Source of the DNA: Microbulbifer halophilus
GTDB taxonomy: Bacteria > Pseudomonadota > Gammaproteobacteria > Pseudomonadales > Cellvibrionaceae
Direction of reading: 5' to 3'
Assembly (NCBI RefSeq): GCF_026183675.1
Contig: NZ_JAPIVK010000021.1
Coordinates: 25,598 to 84,990 of the forward strand
Length of the DNA stretch: 59,393 nt
Shown: piece by piece, positions 44,677 to 54,219 of the stretch
How the letters are laid out: each line of letters starts with the position of its first letter
Position numbering within the stretch: the first letter of the stretch is position 1
Translations under genes and position numbers: made by a program
The notes under the pieces: generated by a model
Seen by the model: the letters and a program-made list of their open reading frames with translations, nothing else
Database searches by the model: none
Told to the model about the DNA's origin: nothing

Positions 44677-45407
44677 GGGTGCTGATTGTAGAGGATGAAC
44701 CACTGGCAGCGGAAAAGTTGGTCGACTACCTGCGGCGCTGGCGGCCGGAAGCCCGGGTGATGGCGCACCTGACGCATGTGCAACAGGTGGTGGATTTCCT
44801 GTCCGGGACTACACGGCTGGACCTGATTTTTGCCGATATCGAACTCAGTGATGGCAGGATCTTCAGTGCCCTGGAAGCCCTGGACCTGCCGTGCCCGGTG
44901 ATCTTTACTACTTCCTACAGCCAATACTGGCCCGAAGCCTTCCAGAGTCAGGGTGTCGAATACCTGCTCAAGCCGTTTTCCTACAAACGCTTCTGCCAGG
45001 CAATGACCAACCTGGAACAGCTAAAGGAAAAACTGGCCGCGCCTTTCGCACCACTGGCCAGTGGCGGTTTTCGGCAGCGTTTTATGTTGCGCAAATCCCA
45101 GGCCCAGGAAGTGCTGCCGGTGACGGACATCCGCTGTTTCCGCGCTTCCGGTGGTGTGGTGGTCGCCTGTGACCGGAATGGTGAACACCATATCCTGGTG
45201 GAATCATCCCTTTCGCTTATAGAACCCCAGTTGGATCCGGAACAGTTTTTTCGCCTGAATCGCAGCGATCTTGTCCACATTGCCGTAATCAAGCGCATAG
45301 AACCCTACGGAAAGGAGAGCCTGGCGGTGATCACCGATGTACTGGAGGAGCCGCTGATAACCAGCAGAAACCGCACGGCGAGTTTCCGGCGCTGGCTGGA
45401 TAGATAG
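44673..45407 (+). CDS. LytTR-family response regulator
   Basis: 244 residues: a receiver domain (1-120) with acidic pocket E7/D8 and phosphoacceptor D55 (LIFADIELSDG), and a LytTR DNA-binding domain (about 140-244) with ICRFRASGGVVVAC-like (here IRCFRASGGVVVAC) and RLNRSDLVHIAVIKRIEPYGK. It pairs with the kinase upstream. The GTG overlaps the kinase TGA (GTGA) behind GGAGG, so the pair is coupled. Target genes are unknown; the frame open from 44568 is not the start. Confidence 0.92.
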   Translation: MRVLIVEDEPLAAEKLVDYLRRWRPEARVMAHLTHVQQVVDFLSGTTRLDLIFADIELSDGRIFSALEALDLPCPVIFTTSYSQYWPEAFQSQGVEYLLKPFSYKRFCQAMTNLEQLKEKLAAPFAPLASGGFRQRFMLRKSQAQEVLPVTDIRCFRASGGVVVACDRNGEHHILVESSLSLIEPQLDPEQFFRLNRSDLVHIAVIKRIEPYGKESLAVITDVLEEPLITSRNRTASFRRWLDR

Positions 45408-45423
45408 GGTGATTGAAGGCGGG

Positions 45424-45560
45424 GCAGCATAATGCTGCATTATAGATACTCTATTTCAGCTCTGCAGCAGTTATCGGGTAGATCCCGTAGGAGCGACCCG
45501 TGCCTGCGATCGATGTATGCAATCGGCAATGACCAATCAGCTGCCATGGGCGGCTCCTAC
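45424..45560. repeat. Palindrome and REP-like inverted repeat
   Basis: A perfect palindrome GCAGCAT-A-ATGCTGC (45424-45438) lies 16 bases after the regulator stop and may terminate transcription. Then GTAGGAGC (45487-45494) pairs with GCTCCTAC (45553-45560), the form of the GTAGGAGC repeats common in pseudomonads. Confidence 0.65.
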
Positions 45561-45651
45561 AGGGAGTGGTAAAAAGCCCCGCAGGGCAAGGCTTAATATC
45601 ATAAGGTGATTTTGGGGATGCGAAGCTAGGGCAGCTGCACATCCATAGCGA

Positions 45652-48114
45652 CTATCGAGAGCTGATCGCTCGCTCTCCCGTTTGCAGTTCAACGACGAAG
45701 AGTGCATTCAAGTCCGTGTCGGTGACCATTACCCGGTTATTGATACGGTCCAGCGCGAGGCTAAACGGGGCACCGAAGTCAGGACCGTTGCCGGTGTCTG
45801 TGCCGGAGAGGATGGAGCGATTACCACTTACCAGATCGATGGACAGCAGTGCGGCCAGATTTCCATCAGAGATCAGTACCCGGTTATTGACCCCATCCAA
45901 CGCAACGTCGATGGGCCTATCCAACGTGGGACCGGTACTGGTGCTGTCGTCCGAGAGGATGGTGCGATTGCCAGTACCGAGATCTACTGCCAGCAGTGCC
46001 CCTGAACCGAGATCGATAACTAGTGCCCGGTTGTTGGCGCTGTCCACGACTAGGCTGGTGGGAGATGAAAACTCATTGCCAGAGCTGGTACTGCTGTCGG
46101 ACAGGATAGCGCGGTTGCCGGTGTCAAGGTCCACTTCAGCCAGCGCCTTCAGCTCGGTATCGATTACCAGCACACGATTGTTATCGCTATCCAGTGTAAG
46201 GAAATAAGGCTCATTGAAAACAGGACCGGTGCCGGTGCTATCGTCGGAGATAACGGTGCGACTGCCGGTTGTGAGGTCTATTGCCACGAATGCGCTCGAC
46301 TCAAAGTCGAAGGTCAATGCGCGGTCATTCTTCTTGTCCACTACAATCTCGCTGAACCATTCATCAGCTGTGTCTGCGTCTGTGGCTGGTAGGGGGTTGC
46401 GGTCGCCGCTATTGAGATCGACGGCTACCAGTGCGTTGGATGCGTCGTTGGTGACCAGTGCACGGTTATTGCTGTTGTCCACAACAACTCCGAACGGAAA
46501 TTCAAAGGTCGTACCGCTGCCTGCGCTATTCCCCGAGAGCGCGGCACGATTGCCTGTATCCAGATCGATGGATAGAAGCTGCCCCCTTCCTTCATTGGTC
46601 ACAAGCGCGCGATTGTTGAGATTGTCCAATGCAATGGTGTATGGATTATCAAGGGTTGCGCCGGTACCCATGCTGTTGTTGTCGGAGAGAACGGTGCGGT
46701 CGCCGGAACCAAGGTCGACTGAGATTAGTCGATCGCTCCTATAGTCGATGACCAATACCCGGTTATTGGCGCTATCCAGAGCCAGATCCCGGGAACGACC
46801 AAAGCTGGTATCGGTGTTACCTTCTGAGAGGGGAGTGGTGCGGTTGCCGCTATCGAGATCGACCGCCACCAGCGCGTCGAGTCTATTATCGACAACCAGC
46901 GCGCGGCTATTGGTGGTGTCTAGTACGACGGCGCTGGGGTTTCTAAAAGTTGTGCCAGTGCCGGTATCGCTGTTGGACAGGATGGTGCGATCGCCGCTGG
47001 TGAGATCGACCGCGACCAGTGCATCCGATCCGGTATCCATAACCAGTGCGCGATTGCCGGCACTGTCGAGTGCAAGGTCCTGGGGGGAATAGAATTCCTC
47101 GCCAGAACCGGTATCGTCGTCGGAGAGGACGGCGCGGTTGCCGGTATTGAGATCGACCGCGATCAGTGCGTTCAAGCTCGAGTCGATAACCAGTGCGCGC
47201 TCATTGTCGGTGTCCAGCACGAGGTTGACCGGATTGCTCAAGGCCGGGCCAGTACCGTTGTTGCTATCAGAGACAAGGGTGCGCTGGCCGGACTCCATGT
47301 CGATCGCTATCAGTGCTGTCAACTCATGATCGGTGACGAAGGCCCGGTTGCTCTCGCTGTCCAGCGCGACGCCGTAAGGCTCTGCAAGAATCGCCTGATT
47401 ATAGAGTTTTTGCGAAATCTGCCCGGTGTTGCCCGAGGCATCCTCCCAAACGATCTTGAGTTTTTCAGAATTGAGAAGCGAGTCGACAGGAACTTCGGCG
47501 CGCCATCGATGGGGTTCTTCCTGATCAAAGGTGACGAAGTTGTCGTTGACGGTCAGGGTGCTGATATCGCTGGCCAGTACTTGGTTGTCCTCTTTATCGA
47601 TCAGAATGCCGGTGACGCTGGTCTTATCGACAGATCCGCCAAGATTGGCATTGGGTGTCGGGTAGGAAACTTTGGCTGTGAGCTGCGTCAGATCGGTAAC
47701 CGAAACGGTGACGGCCTGTCGATCAGTGCCGCCTTCTCCGTCGGAGACTTCTATCTCAATCTCATAGTCATTATCCCCGTTTGCATCGGCCGGCTTTTCA
47801 AAATCCGGGGCCGAGACAAAAGAGAGTACACCCGTACTGTTTTCAATCTCAAAGAGGGCTCCGTCATCGCCTGATACGGAGAAAGCCAGGGAATTGCCAT
47901 CGTCATCAGTGGCCGTAGCTGTGTAACCGATGTCGGTACTGTTTTCCGCAGTGGTAGCGGAACTGCCGGATGTGAATGAGGGGGGCTGGTTGGCTGTACC
48001 ACCGCTGCTACTGTTGCTACTAGTGCCGCCGTCACTACTACTACCTCCCCCGCCACCACAGGCGGCAAGTAGAGACGACGTGAGAAGTACGGGGGCGAGG
48101 AATCGTGGAAACAT
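45652..48114 (-). CDS. Lipoprotein with cadherin-like domain and 12 propeller-type repeats
   Basis: 820 residues. The signal ends LLAAC with Cys19, followed by a Gly/Ser linker (20-45). A cadherin-like domain spans about 46-142 (ATATDDDGNSLAFSVSGDD, then YEIEIEVSDGEGG) and an Ig-like segment about 145-240. From residue 244 to the end run 12 repeats of about 48 residues with consensus ALDSxNNRALVIDxxxxALVAVDLxTGNRTILSDxxTGxGxxF. These resemble NHL/SMP-30-type propeller blades, and the count fits two six-bladed propellers. It is surface or periplasmic; ligand unknown. GC is lower than in the neighbours. AAGGA precedes the ATG. Confidence 0.87.
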   Translation of the reverse strand: MFPRFLAPVLLTSSLLAACGGGGGSSSDGGTSSNSSSGGTANQPPSFTSGSSATTAENSTDIGYTATATDDDGNSLAFSVSGDDGALFEIENSTGVLSFVSAPDFEKPADANGDNDYEIEIEVSDGEGGTDRQAVTVSVTDLTQLTAKVSYPTPNANLGGSVDKTSVTGILIDKEDNQVLASDISTLTVNDNFVTFDQEEPHRWRAEVPVDSLLNSEKLKIVWEDASGNTGQISQKLYNQAILAEPYGVALDSESNRAFVTDHELTALIAIDMESGQRTLVSDSNNGTGPALSNPVNLVLDTDNERALVIDSSLNALIAVDLNTGNRAVLSDDDTGSGEEFYSPQDLALDSAGNRALVMDTGSDALVAVDLTSGDRTILSNSDTGTGTTFRNPSAVVLDTTNSRALVVDNRLDALVAVDLDSGNRTTPLSEGNTDTSFGRSRDLALDSANNRVLVIDYRSDRLISVDLGSGDRTVLSDNNSMGTGATLDNPYTIALDNLNNRALVTNEGRGQLLSIDLDTGNRAALSGNSAGSGTTFEFPFGVVVDNSNNRALVTNDASNALVAVDLNSGDRNPLPATDADTADEWFSEIVVDKKNDRALTFDFESSAFVAIDLTTGSRTVISDDSTGTGPVFNEPYFLTLDSDNNRVLVIDTELKALAEVDLDTGNRAILSDSSTSSGNEFSSPTSLVVDSANNRALVIDLGSGALLAVDLGTGNRTILSDDSTSTGPTLDRPIDVALDGVNNRVLISDGNLAALLSIDLVSGNRSILSGTDTGNGPDFGAPFSLALDRINNRVMVTDTDLNALFVVELQTGERAISSR
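45655..47385 (-). repeat. Twelve in-frame tandem repeats of about 145 bp
   Basis: DNA counterpart of the propeller blades in the lipoprotein. Recurring blocks read on the plus strand as ACCAGTGCGCGGTTATTG- and GAGGATGGTGCGATTGCC-like stretches. Conservation is by protein pattern with drifted DNA, so the array is old and not hypervariable at present. Confidence 0.8.
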
Positions 48115-48464
48115 GATTTGATCCTTACTCTGTAAATCCATCTAAGGGGCGCGAACTCCCTACGCCGCCACTAAATAAGCCGCGGCATCATAGCAGGCGT
48201 TTTTTAACCAGACAAAGAGGGGAGTGTGATCGGGTTCAAGGTAGAAGTCAGAGGTAGGTTATATGTAATAGCGTGTAATAGCGGAGGTGGTGTGAGGACA
48301 GAGAGGCTATTGAATCTACAGAAAATCCCCGACGCCGAGCGGCCTGGTGGGCCGCAGCGGAATCCGACTGCTACAGAACTGGATTCCGGCCTGTGCCGAA
48401 ATGACGAAATTGTTGCAGGGCAGGTGGGAACAATAAAAAAGCCCCGCAGTGCGGGGTTTTTTGA
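48115..48464. other. 350-bp intergenic region
   Basis: No supported gene. It holds the promoter of the 12-repeat lipoprotein at one end and the asnS terminator at the other. Between 48225 and 48430 there is AT-richer sequence with no ORF that has a start site and family signal. Confidence 0.45.
48442..48462 (-). terminator. Terminator of asnS
   Basis: A CCCCGC/GCGGGG stem with a 3-base loop, flanked by A6 before and T6 after, so it can work in both directions. It lies 2 bases beyond the asnS stop. Confidence 0.88.
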
Positions 48465-49865
48465 TCAGAAGGCAATGTTTTTCGGCGTGCGCGGAAACGG
48501 AATCACATCGCGAATATTCCCCATGCCGGTCACATAGGACACGATGCGATCGAAGCCTAGGCCGAAGCCGGCGTGGGGCACGGTGCCGTAGCGGCGCAGG
48601 TCGCGGTACCAGTCCAGGTGCTCTTTGGGAATCTCCATTTCGTCCATGCGCTCGTCGAGTTTTTCCAGGCGTTCTTCGCGCTGGGAGCCGCCGATGATCT
48701 CGCCGATGCCCGGGGCCAGTACGTCCATGGCGGACACGGTCTTGCCGTCGTCGTTCATGCGCATGTAGAAGGCCTTGATGTCCTTCGGGTAGTTCATGAC
48801 GATTACCGGTTTCTTGAAATGCTGCTCGGCCAGGTAGCGCTCGTGTTCGGAGGCCATGTCGATGCCCCAGGAGACCGGAAACTCGAATTTCTCCTTGCAG
48901 TTTTCCAGGATTTCGATCGCCTCACTGTAATTGATGCGGGCGAAGTCGTGTTCGATGATGTTCTCCAGCCGCGAGATGGCTTCCTTGTCGATTCGCTGGG
49001 CAAAGAAGGTCATGTCGTCGGCGCGCTCTTCCAGTACTGCCTTGCAGACGTACTTCAGCATTTTCTCGGACAGGTCGGCGGTGTCCGCCAGGTCGGCGAA
49101 GGCGATTTCCGGTTCCACCATCCAGAATTCCGCCAGGTGGCGGGTGGTGTTGGAGTTTTCCGCGCGGAAGGTGGGGCCGAAGGTGTAGACCTTCGACAGC
49201 GCCAGGCAGTAGCTCTCCACGTTGAGCTGGCCGGATACGGTCAGGAAGCTCTCCTCGCCGAAGAAGTCCTGGGAGTAGTCCACCTCGCCCTTGTCGGTGA
49301 GCGGCAGGTTGGCCTGGTCCAGGGTGCTGACGCGGAAGAGTTCGCCGGCGCCCTCGCAGTCGGAGGCGGTGAGGATCGGCGTGTGGATCCAGTTGAAACC
49401 GTTCTCGTGGAAGAAGCGGTGGAGCGCCTGGGCGATACAGTTGCGCACCCGCGTCACGGCGCCGCCGACATTGGTGCGCGGGCGCAGGTGGGCGTGTTCG
49501 CGCAGGTGCTCCATGGTGTGGCGCTTGGGCGACATGGGGTAGGTGTCCGGGTCCTCGACCCAGCCCACCACCTGTACTTCGGTGGCCAGCAGTTCGATGG
49601 CCTGGCCCTTGCCCTGGGAGGGCTTGAGGGTGCCGGTAATATCCACGGCGCAGCCGGTGGTGAGGCGCAGTACCTCGGACTCGTAGTTGTGGATGTTGGC
49701 CTCGACTACCACCTGGATAGGGTCGAAGCCGCTGCCGTCGTGAACGGCGAGGAAGGACAGGCCGGCCTTGGAGTCACGGCGGGTGCGGATCCAGCCCTGG
49801 ATGCGGGCTTCGCTGCCCTCGCGGCCGGGGGATTTCAGCAGGCTATCTACAGATTCAACTTGCAT
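48465..49865 (-). CDS. asnS: Asparaginyl-tRNA synthetase
   Basis: 466 residues, the normal length. An N-terminal OB-fold anticodon-binding domain (about 15-105, [20 protein letters not shown] start here [14 protein letters not shown]) is followed by the class II catalytic core: [17 protein letters not shown], motif 2 [21 protein letters not shown], and motif 3 [15 protein letters not shown]. The product charges tRNA-Asn. It ends [11 protein letters not shown] as family members do. Confidence 0.97.
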   Translation of the reverse strand: MQVESVDSLLKSPGREGSEARIQGWIRTRRDSKAGLSFLAVHDGSGFDPIQVVVEANIHNYESEVLRLTTGCAVDITGTLKPSQGKGQAIELLATEVQVVGWVEDPDTYPMSPKRHTMEHLREHAHLRPRTNVGGAVTRVRNCIAQALHRFFHENGFNWIHTPILTASDCEGAGELFRVSTLDQANLPLTDKGEVDYSQDFFGEESFLTVSGQLNVESYCLALSKVYTFGPTFRAENSNTTRHLAEFWMVEPEIAFADLADTADLSEKMLKYVCKAVLEERADDMTFFAQRIDKEAISRLENIIEHDFARINYSEAIEILENCKEKFEFPVSWGIDMASEHERYLAEQHFKKPVIVMNYPKDIKAFYMRMNDDGKTVSAMDVLAPGIGEIIGGSQREERLEKLDERMDEMEIPKEHLDWYRDLRRYGTVPHAGFGLGFDRIVSYVTGMGNIRDVIPFPRTPKNIAF

Positions 49866-50088
49866 GGATGTGCTCTTGCTCTCTCTGTCCGGGGCGGGCG
49901 CAGGTTTCGGCCCCTACCCCGTGGTGTTGCGTTACGCCGCGCATATTGGCGTTTTGGAAGGCGAAAATCCAGCCCCCGGGGGCAGGCGCCAGGTTGTAGG
50001 CGATTGACGGGGACGACCTTTTCACCTGCGGGGTAGGCTCCCACGGCGGGCTACGGGGTAGGTTGGGGCCCTGTGCTTTTAGGCGGGG

Positions 50089-52113
50089 TCAGAGGTGGTC
50101 GCGGGGGATCTTGCGCTGCCAGTTTTCGGTAAAGACGCGGCTGTCGCCCTCCCAGGCGTCCAGCTCGGCGTGGATATAGAAGTACTCGGTATCCGCGGTC
50201 AACACCGTGCGGGTGGTGGTGCGGACCGACCAGTTGCCGCGGCGGAATAGACGCTCGGTACGGGTTTCGCCGCGCAGGCTCTCGAAGTCGTCGTCGCAGA
50301 AGCTGTACCAGTTCCAGGTCCGGTTGGCCACTTCCATGTCGATCTCCTGTATTCGCTTCAGGCCCTCGTTCTTGATTACCTCCAGCACGGACTGGTCCAA
50401 TGCCAGGTTCCGGTGCACCAGCCAGTTGTGTTCCGGGGGCTCTATGATCTCGACCGGGGCCCGCGGTGCGCCCTCCGGTTTCTGGAAACGAATATCCGCG
50501 TCCTCCGGCCGCGGTTCGCGCTCCGGCAGCACCAGGCGGCTGGCAGCCGGGTAGACGGTCATGCGCACCGGCCGCGGAGACGGCCAGGCCAGTGCCCAGT
50601 AGGAAGTGGACAGGCTCAGGCGCAGCCGGTGGCCGGCGGGGAAGTTCTGGCCGATGGCATTCATCGCCACACTCACCCGGTAGACCTTGCCGGGCACCAG
50701 TTGCTCGGGCTCGGCGTGGCTCTTGCGGTGGGTCAGGTTGTAAAGACCGTAGGTCACGCGGGTGGCCTTGCCGTCCGGCGCCACGTCGGACAGCCGCGCG
50801 GCCACCATCGCCACCGGCTGGTTGCATGCCAGTTCCAGTTCTGCCGAGGGCGCCCCCAGTATTTCCAGTTCCCGTTCCAGCGGCGCGCTCTCGAATACCA
50901 GCGAGCCGCCGTCCTCCAGGCGCTGGTCATGGGGCAGGTCCGGGGCAGCGGTGTAGGAACACCACTTGCCGGCCAGCAGGCCCACGGACAGGGGCGACTG
51001 CACATCGACACGCTCGTCGCCAGGGCAGGGGGGCTCGCCGGGCATCAGGATGCGGTGAGCATCCAGGCCGTAGGCGACATTGTGAATTTGTGGCGCCGGC
51101 CAGACTTCCTCTCCTACCCAGCGCCCCGGCCGCTCCTGGTAATAGGTGGTGGGCGGCACACTCTCCTGCATCCAGGCGCGCAGCATGGGTTCGCGTGTGA
51201 TGCCGGTGTCGTGTCCCTTGAGCCAACGATCCCACCAGCGCAGTGCTTCCTGCAGAAAGCCGATGGCCGGGCCCGGTACGCCCTGGTGCGGGTACTTGTG
51301 GCCCCAGGGACCGATCAGCCCCTGGCGGGGCACCTGCAGGTGTTCCAGCAGTCGGAAGATCGCGTTGGTGTAGCCGTCGGCCCAGCCGCCCACCAGCATC
51401 ACCGGGCAGCGGATTGCGTCGTAGTGCTCGCTGACGGAGCCGTGTTGCCAATATTCGTCCCGGTACTGGTGGCGCAGCCAGGTATCCAGCCAGAGGCCAC
51501 TGCCGTGCAGGCGCTGCAGCCACATTTCCCGCCAGCGGTCGCCCACCAGGGCCGGGTCTGGCGGGCAGGTATTGGCCGAGAACATGGTGGTGGCCTCGGA
51601 CAGGTTGTCGGTCAGCAGACAACCGCCCATATAGTGCATGTTGTCGAAATACAGGTCGTCGGTGGAGCAGACGGAGACCACCGCTTTCAGCGCCGGCGGC
51701 GCCTGCGAGGCCACCTGCAGGGCGTTGAAGCCGCCCCAGGAAATACCCATCATGCCCACATTGCCGTCGCACCAGGACTGCTCCGCCAGCCAGGCAATCA
51801 CCGCGGCGCCGTCGTCGAGTTCCCGCTGCCGGTACTGGTCGCGCAAAACGCCCCCGGATTCGCCGCTGCCGCGCAGGTCGACGCGCACGCAGGCGTAGCC
51901 GTGGCCGGCCAGGTAGGGGTGCATGATGGAGTCCCGCAGCCGGGTCATATCCCGTTTGCGATAGGGGATATATTCGAGAATCGCCGGCACCGGTTGCCGT
52001 TCGGCGTTTTCCGGCAGCCAGATGCGCGCCGCCAGCCGGCAGCCGTCGGGCATGGGTATCTCCACATGCTCTCGCATCTCGATCCGGTAGGGGAACTCGC
52101 TGATGGTGTTCAT
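50089..52113 (-). CDS. CocE/NonD family (S15-type) hydrolase
   Basis: 674 residues, X-Pro dipeptidyl-peptidase/cocaine esterase fold. The nucleophile elbow is GISWGG with S125, preceded by VRVDLRGSGESGG. The catalytic Asp region is VGGWADGYTNAIF and the His region GPWGHKYPHQG. The C-terminal jelly-roll domain runs from about 330. There is no signal peptide, so it is cytoplasmic. It hydrolyses (or transfers) acyl or peptidyl groups. It starts 6 bases after the stop of the ATP-grasp gene, so both are one operon. Confidence 0.9.
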   Translation of the reverse strand: MNTISEFPYRIEMREHVEIPMPDGCRLAARIWLPENAERQPVPAILEYIPYRKRDMTRLRDSIMHPYLAGHGYACVRVDLRGSGESGGVLRDQYRQRELDDGAAVIAWLAEQSWCDGNVGMMGISWGGFNALQVASQAPPALKAVVSVCSTDDLYFDNMHYMGGCLLTDNLSEATTMFSANTCPPDPALVGDRWREMWLQRLHGSGLWLDTWLRHQYRDEYWQHGSVSEHYDAIRCPVMLVGGWADGYTNAIFRLLEHLQVPRQGLIGPWGHKYPHQGVPGPAIGFLQEALRWWDRWLKGHDTGITREPMLRAWMQESVPPTTYYQERPGRWVGEEVWPAPQIHNVAYGLDAHRILMPGEPPCPGDERVDVQSPLSVGLLAGKWCSYTAAPDLPHDQRLEDGGSLVFESAPLERELEILGAPSAELELACNQPVAMVAARLSDVAPDGKATRVTYGLYNLTHRKSHAEPEQLVPGKVYRVSVAMNAIGQNFPAGHRLRLSLSTSYWALAWPSPRPVRMTVYPAASRLVLPEREPRPEDADIRFQKPEGAPRAPVEIIEPPEHNWLVHRNLALDQSVLEVIKNEGLKRIQEIDMEVANRTWNWYSFCDDDFESLRGETRTERLFRRGNWSVRTTTRTVLTADTEYFYIHAELDAWEGDSRVFTENWQRKIPRDHL

Positions 52114-52119
52114 GGTGAA

Positions 52120-53439
52120 CTAGTAGCGTACGCGGTTGAACTGAAAGGACTCGGGCTCGCCGCCATCGGAGAACTGGAAGTGCAGTGAATCCGCCAGTCG
52201 GTGATATTTTTCCAGTAGCTCCTGCTGGTTTTGCGCCCCCAGCCAGATATTGGCAATCTCGAAACTGTAACTGTCCTGCATCGGTTGCTCGGACAACCGG
52301 CGGTCCCGGGTCGCGGTTATCACGACCTTGCTGTGGGGAAATTCCCGCTCGATATGTTTGATTTCCTCTTCCGAAGGCGCTCTTTCAAGCACGGCGTCGC
52401 TGTAGCGGCGTAGCATGAACTTGGCCGCTGTGTTGTAGTTTCCCCGGCACTGGCCCAGGTCGGTAATCCGGCCCTGGGCGAGATCTATGGGCACCTGGTG
52501 ATTGGATACACCGTGCACCTTGATGAATTGGTCGCTGTGTGACTGGGAGATCCGCGTGTTGATCTCGAGCACCTTGAATGTATTTGTTTTCGCGTCCCAA
52601 AAAAATTCAATCCCGAAGGGTGAGTTGTCAAACCCCATATGGCGCAGCAGCTCTGCGCCCGCGTTGCAGATTTTCTCCCGCGCCTGTCGCGGCCACACGG
52701 AAGGATAGTCATAACGGGTAAAGCTCCGGTTTTTATTGTCCTTGACCGTGTCGACGATACCGTGCACCCGGTAATCGCCATCGAGCAATGCACCTTCGAT
52801 GCCACACTGCTTGCCGGTGATGATCTGCTCGGCGATGCACCAGTTGCCGTCTACCGCCCCCACTTCTTTTGGCACGGATATATGGGCGAGGGCCTGATTG
52901 AACGGATCACCAAAACTGTGGATGCCGGCGCGAATGCTGCGCAGGGCGTCATTGAATTGTTCTGCGCTCTCGATACGGAAACCGAGGAATGAGGAGTGCG
53001 CCTTGATCGGCTTGAGCCAGAGGGGATAGTCGACGGTCAACTGCTCCAGGGGCTTCTCTGCGAATGGATTTACAGCACAGAATTCCGGTGTCCACTCCGG
53101 CATCAGCTTGCGCTGTTCGAGGCGGCACCAGTACTTGTGCTCACACTTGAGCACCGCCTCCAGGGAGGCCGAACGCAATCCGTACTCCCGGCTGAGGTGT
53201 GGCAGCAGGACGCTGGAGGGAAAATCCCAGTGACCGAGTATGCCGGTGATGGGGCCGGAAAAGGCATCGAGCCGGCGCCGTGCTTCCTCCAGCGTTGCGT
53301 CGTAGTCGAATGTTGTAGGGTTGACGACTTCGTCGATATTGAACAGTGGGTGAAAACGGTATTCCCCGGCATCCCGAATGCTCTCGAGAAAGGACCGGCG
53401 CAGTGGGTCGAGCCCGAGGACAAAGAAATGCTTGGGCAT
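52120..53439 (-). CDS. ATP-grasp ligase of unknown substrate
   Basis: 439 residues. An N-terminal preATP-grasp Rossmann part (FFVLGLDPLRR...ITGILGHWDFPSSVLLP) is followed by an ATP-grasp domain with K143 (YPLWLKPIKAHSS) and E204 (IAEQIITG) for nucleotide binding and metal-site residues E278, E292 and N294 (GIEFFWD, VLEINTRISQSHSD). ATP-grasp enzymes join a carboxylate to an amine, often an amino acid. GGGAG precedes the ATG at 53439; the frame above it is not used. Product unknown; the coupled hydrolase is the obvious partner. Confidence 0.88.
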   Translation of the reverse strand: MPKHFFVLGLDPLRRSFLESIRDAGEYRFHPLFNIDEVVNPTTFDYDATLEEARRRLDAFSGPITGILGHWDFPSSVLLPHLSREYGLRSASLEAVLKCEHKYWCRLEQRKLMPEWTPEFCAVNPFAEKPLEQLTVDYPLWLKPIKAHSSFLGFRIESAEQFNDALRSIRAGIHSFGDPFNQALAHISVPKEVGAVDGNWCIAEQIITGKQCGIEGALLDGDYRVHGIVDTVKDNKNRSFTRYDYPSVWPRQAREKICNAGAELLRHMGFDNSPFGIEFFWDAKTNTFKVLEINTRISQSHSDQFIKVHGVSNHQVPIDLAQGRITDLGQCRGNYNTAAKFMLRRYSDAVLERAPSEEEIKHIEREFPHSKVVITATRDRRLSEQPMQDSYSFEIANIWLGAQNQQELLEKYHRLADSLHFQFSDGGEPESFQFNRVRY

Positions 53440-53626
53440 GGACTGCTCCCGCCGCGCACAAACCGTTTGCCGCGGCAAAAACTCTGATTAGTTACAGTCT
53501 AGTGTCGCCGGCTGAGGTTGACCGTTCCGGCTCACAGATCCGGGAAACACCGGTCTTCTATCGGGGTGGATTCTGTGTTCGCTCTGGGGATTGGTGCATC
53601 GGGAGGAGTCGGGGCCATAGCGGTCC

Positions 53627-53647
53627 GGGCGAACGCGAGGTTCGCCC
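53627..53647. repeat. GGGCGAAC hairpin
   Basis: A perfect 8-bp stem GGGCGAAC/GTTCGCCC with a 5-base loop, 18 bases after the DUF934 stop. It has no T tract and may be a REP-type hairpin marking the end of the sulfite reductase operon. Confidence 0.55.
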
Positions 53648-53664
53648 GTACAGTCAGGGAGGTC

Positions 53665-54219
53665 TCAGGCGAGCCCGCGGCGGCGGAACAGTGGCAGTTT
53701 TTCGTCTACCGCGGCCTGGTAGCTCTCGCTGAAATCGCGCATGGAATCGAGCAGCTTCGCCAGCGACTGTTCGCCCTCGTAGGCGAAAGCATTGAAGCCG
53801 CAGCGGCGCAGGTAGGTGAGCTGGTCGCGCATGAAGACGCCCACTGCACGCAGTTCTCCGGTGTAACCGTAGCGCTCGCGCAGCAGCCGCCCGGTGCTGA
53901 AGCCGCGGCCGTCGGCAAAGGCCGGGAAGTGGACCGCGATCAGCGGCAGATCCCCGGCGTCGTCACCGATCAGTTCGGCGGTTTCGTCGCTGTTCAGCCA
54001 GACACCGATCTCCGAGCGGCGCTGCGCCAGATCGCCCCGCAGGTCTTTCCAGACCCGGTAGGGCAGGATGATCCTGCCGGGCGCCAGGGCGTCGGCGGTG
54101 ATCTCCGCGTCGTCGTCGCTCTGCGGCAGCAATCGCCAGTCGTTGGCGACCACTTTCCCATCGACAATCAGTTCAGCAGGATTTTCTGGTTGGGGGCCGA
54201 GCTTAGCTGGCTTTGGCAT
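53665..54219 (-). CDS. DUF934 protein associated with sulfite reductase
   Basis: 184 residues matching DUF934: LPYRVWKDLRGDLAQRRSEIGVWLNSDET, PLIAVHFPAFADGRGFSTGRLLRERYGYTGELRAVGVFMRDQLTYLRRCGF. The family is found almost only next to assimilatory sulfite reductase and is thought to assist it, possibly as an electron-transfer or assembly partner. Its start overlaps the end of the reductase gene by 17 bases, which couples translation. No cysH follows it here. Confidence 0.9.
   Translation of the reverse strand: MPKPAKLGPQPENPAELIVDGKVVANDWRLLPQSDDDAEITADALAPGRIILPYRVWKDLRGDLAQRRSEIGVWLNSDETAELIGDDAGDLPLIAVHFPAFADGRGFSTGRLLRERYGYTGELRAVGVFMRDQLTYLRRCGFNAFAYEGEQSLAKLLDSMRDFSESYQAAVDEKLPLFRRRGLA

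Noticed and set aside
45655..47385. Direct repeats resembling a CRISPR or satellite array
   Set aside because: The period is about 145 bp and in frame, repeats differ at third positions, and they encode propeller blades; there are no spacers and no cas genes.
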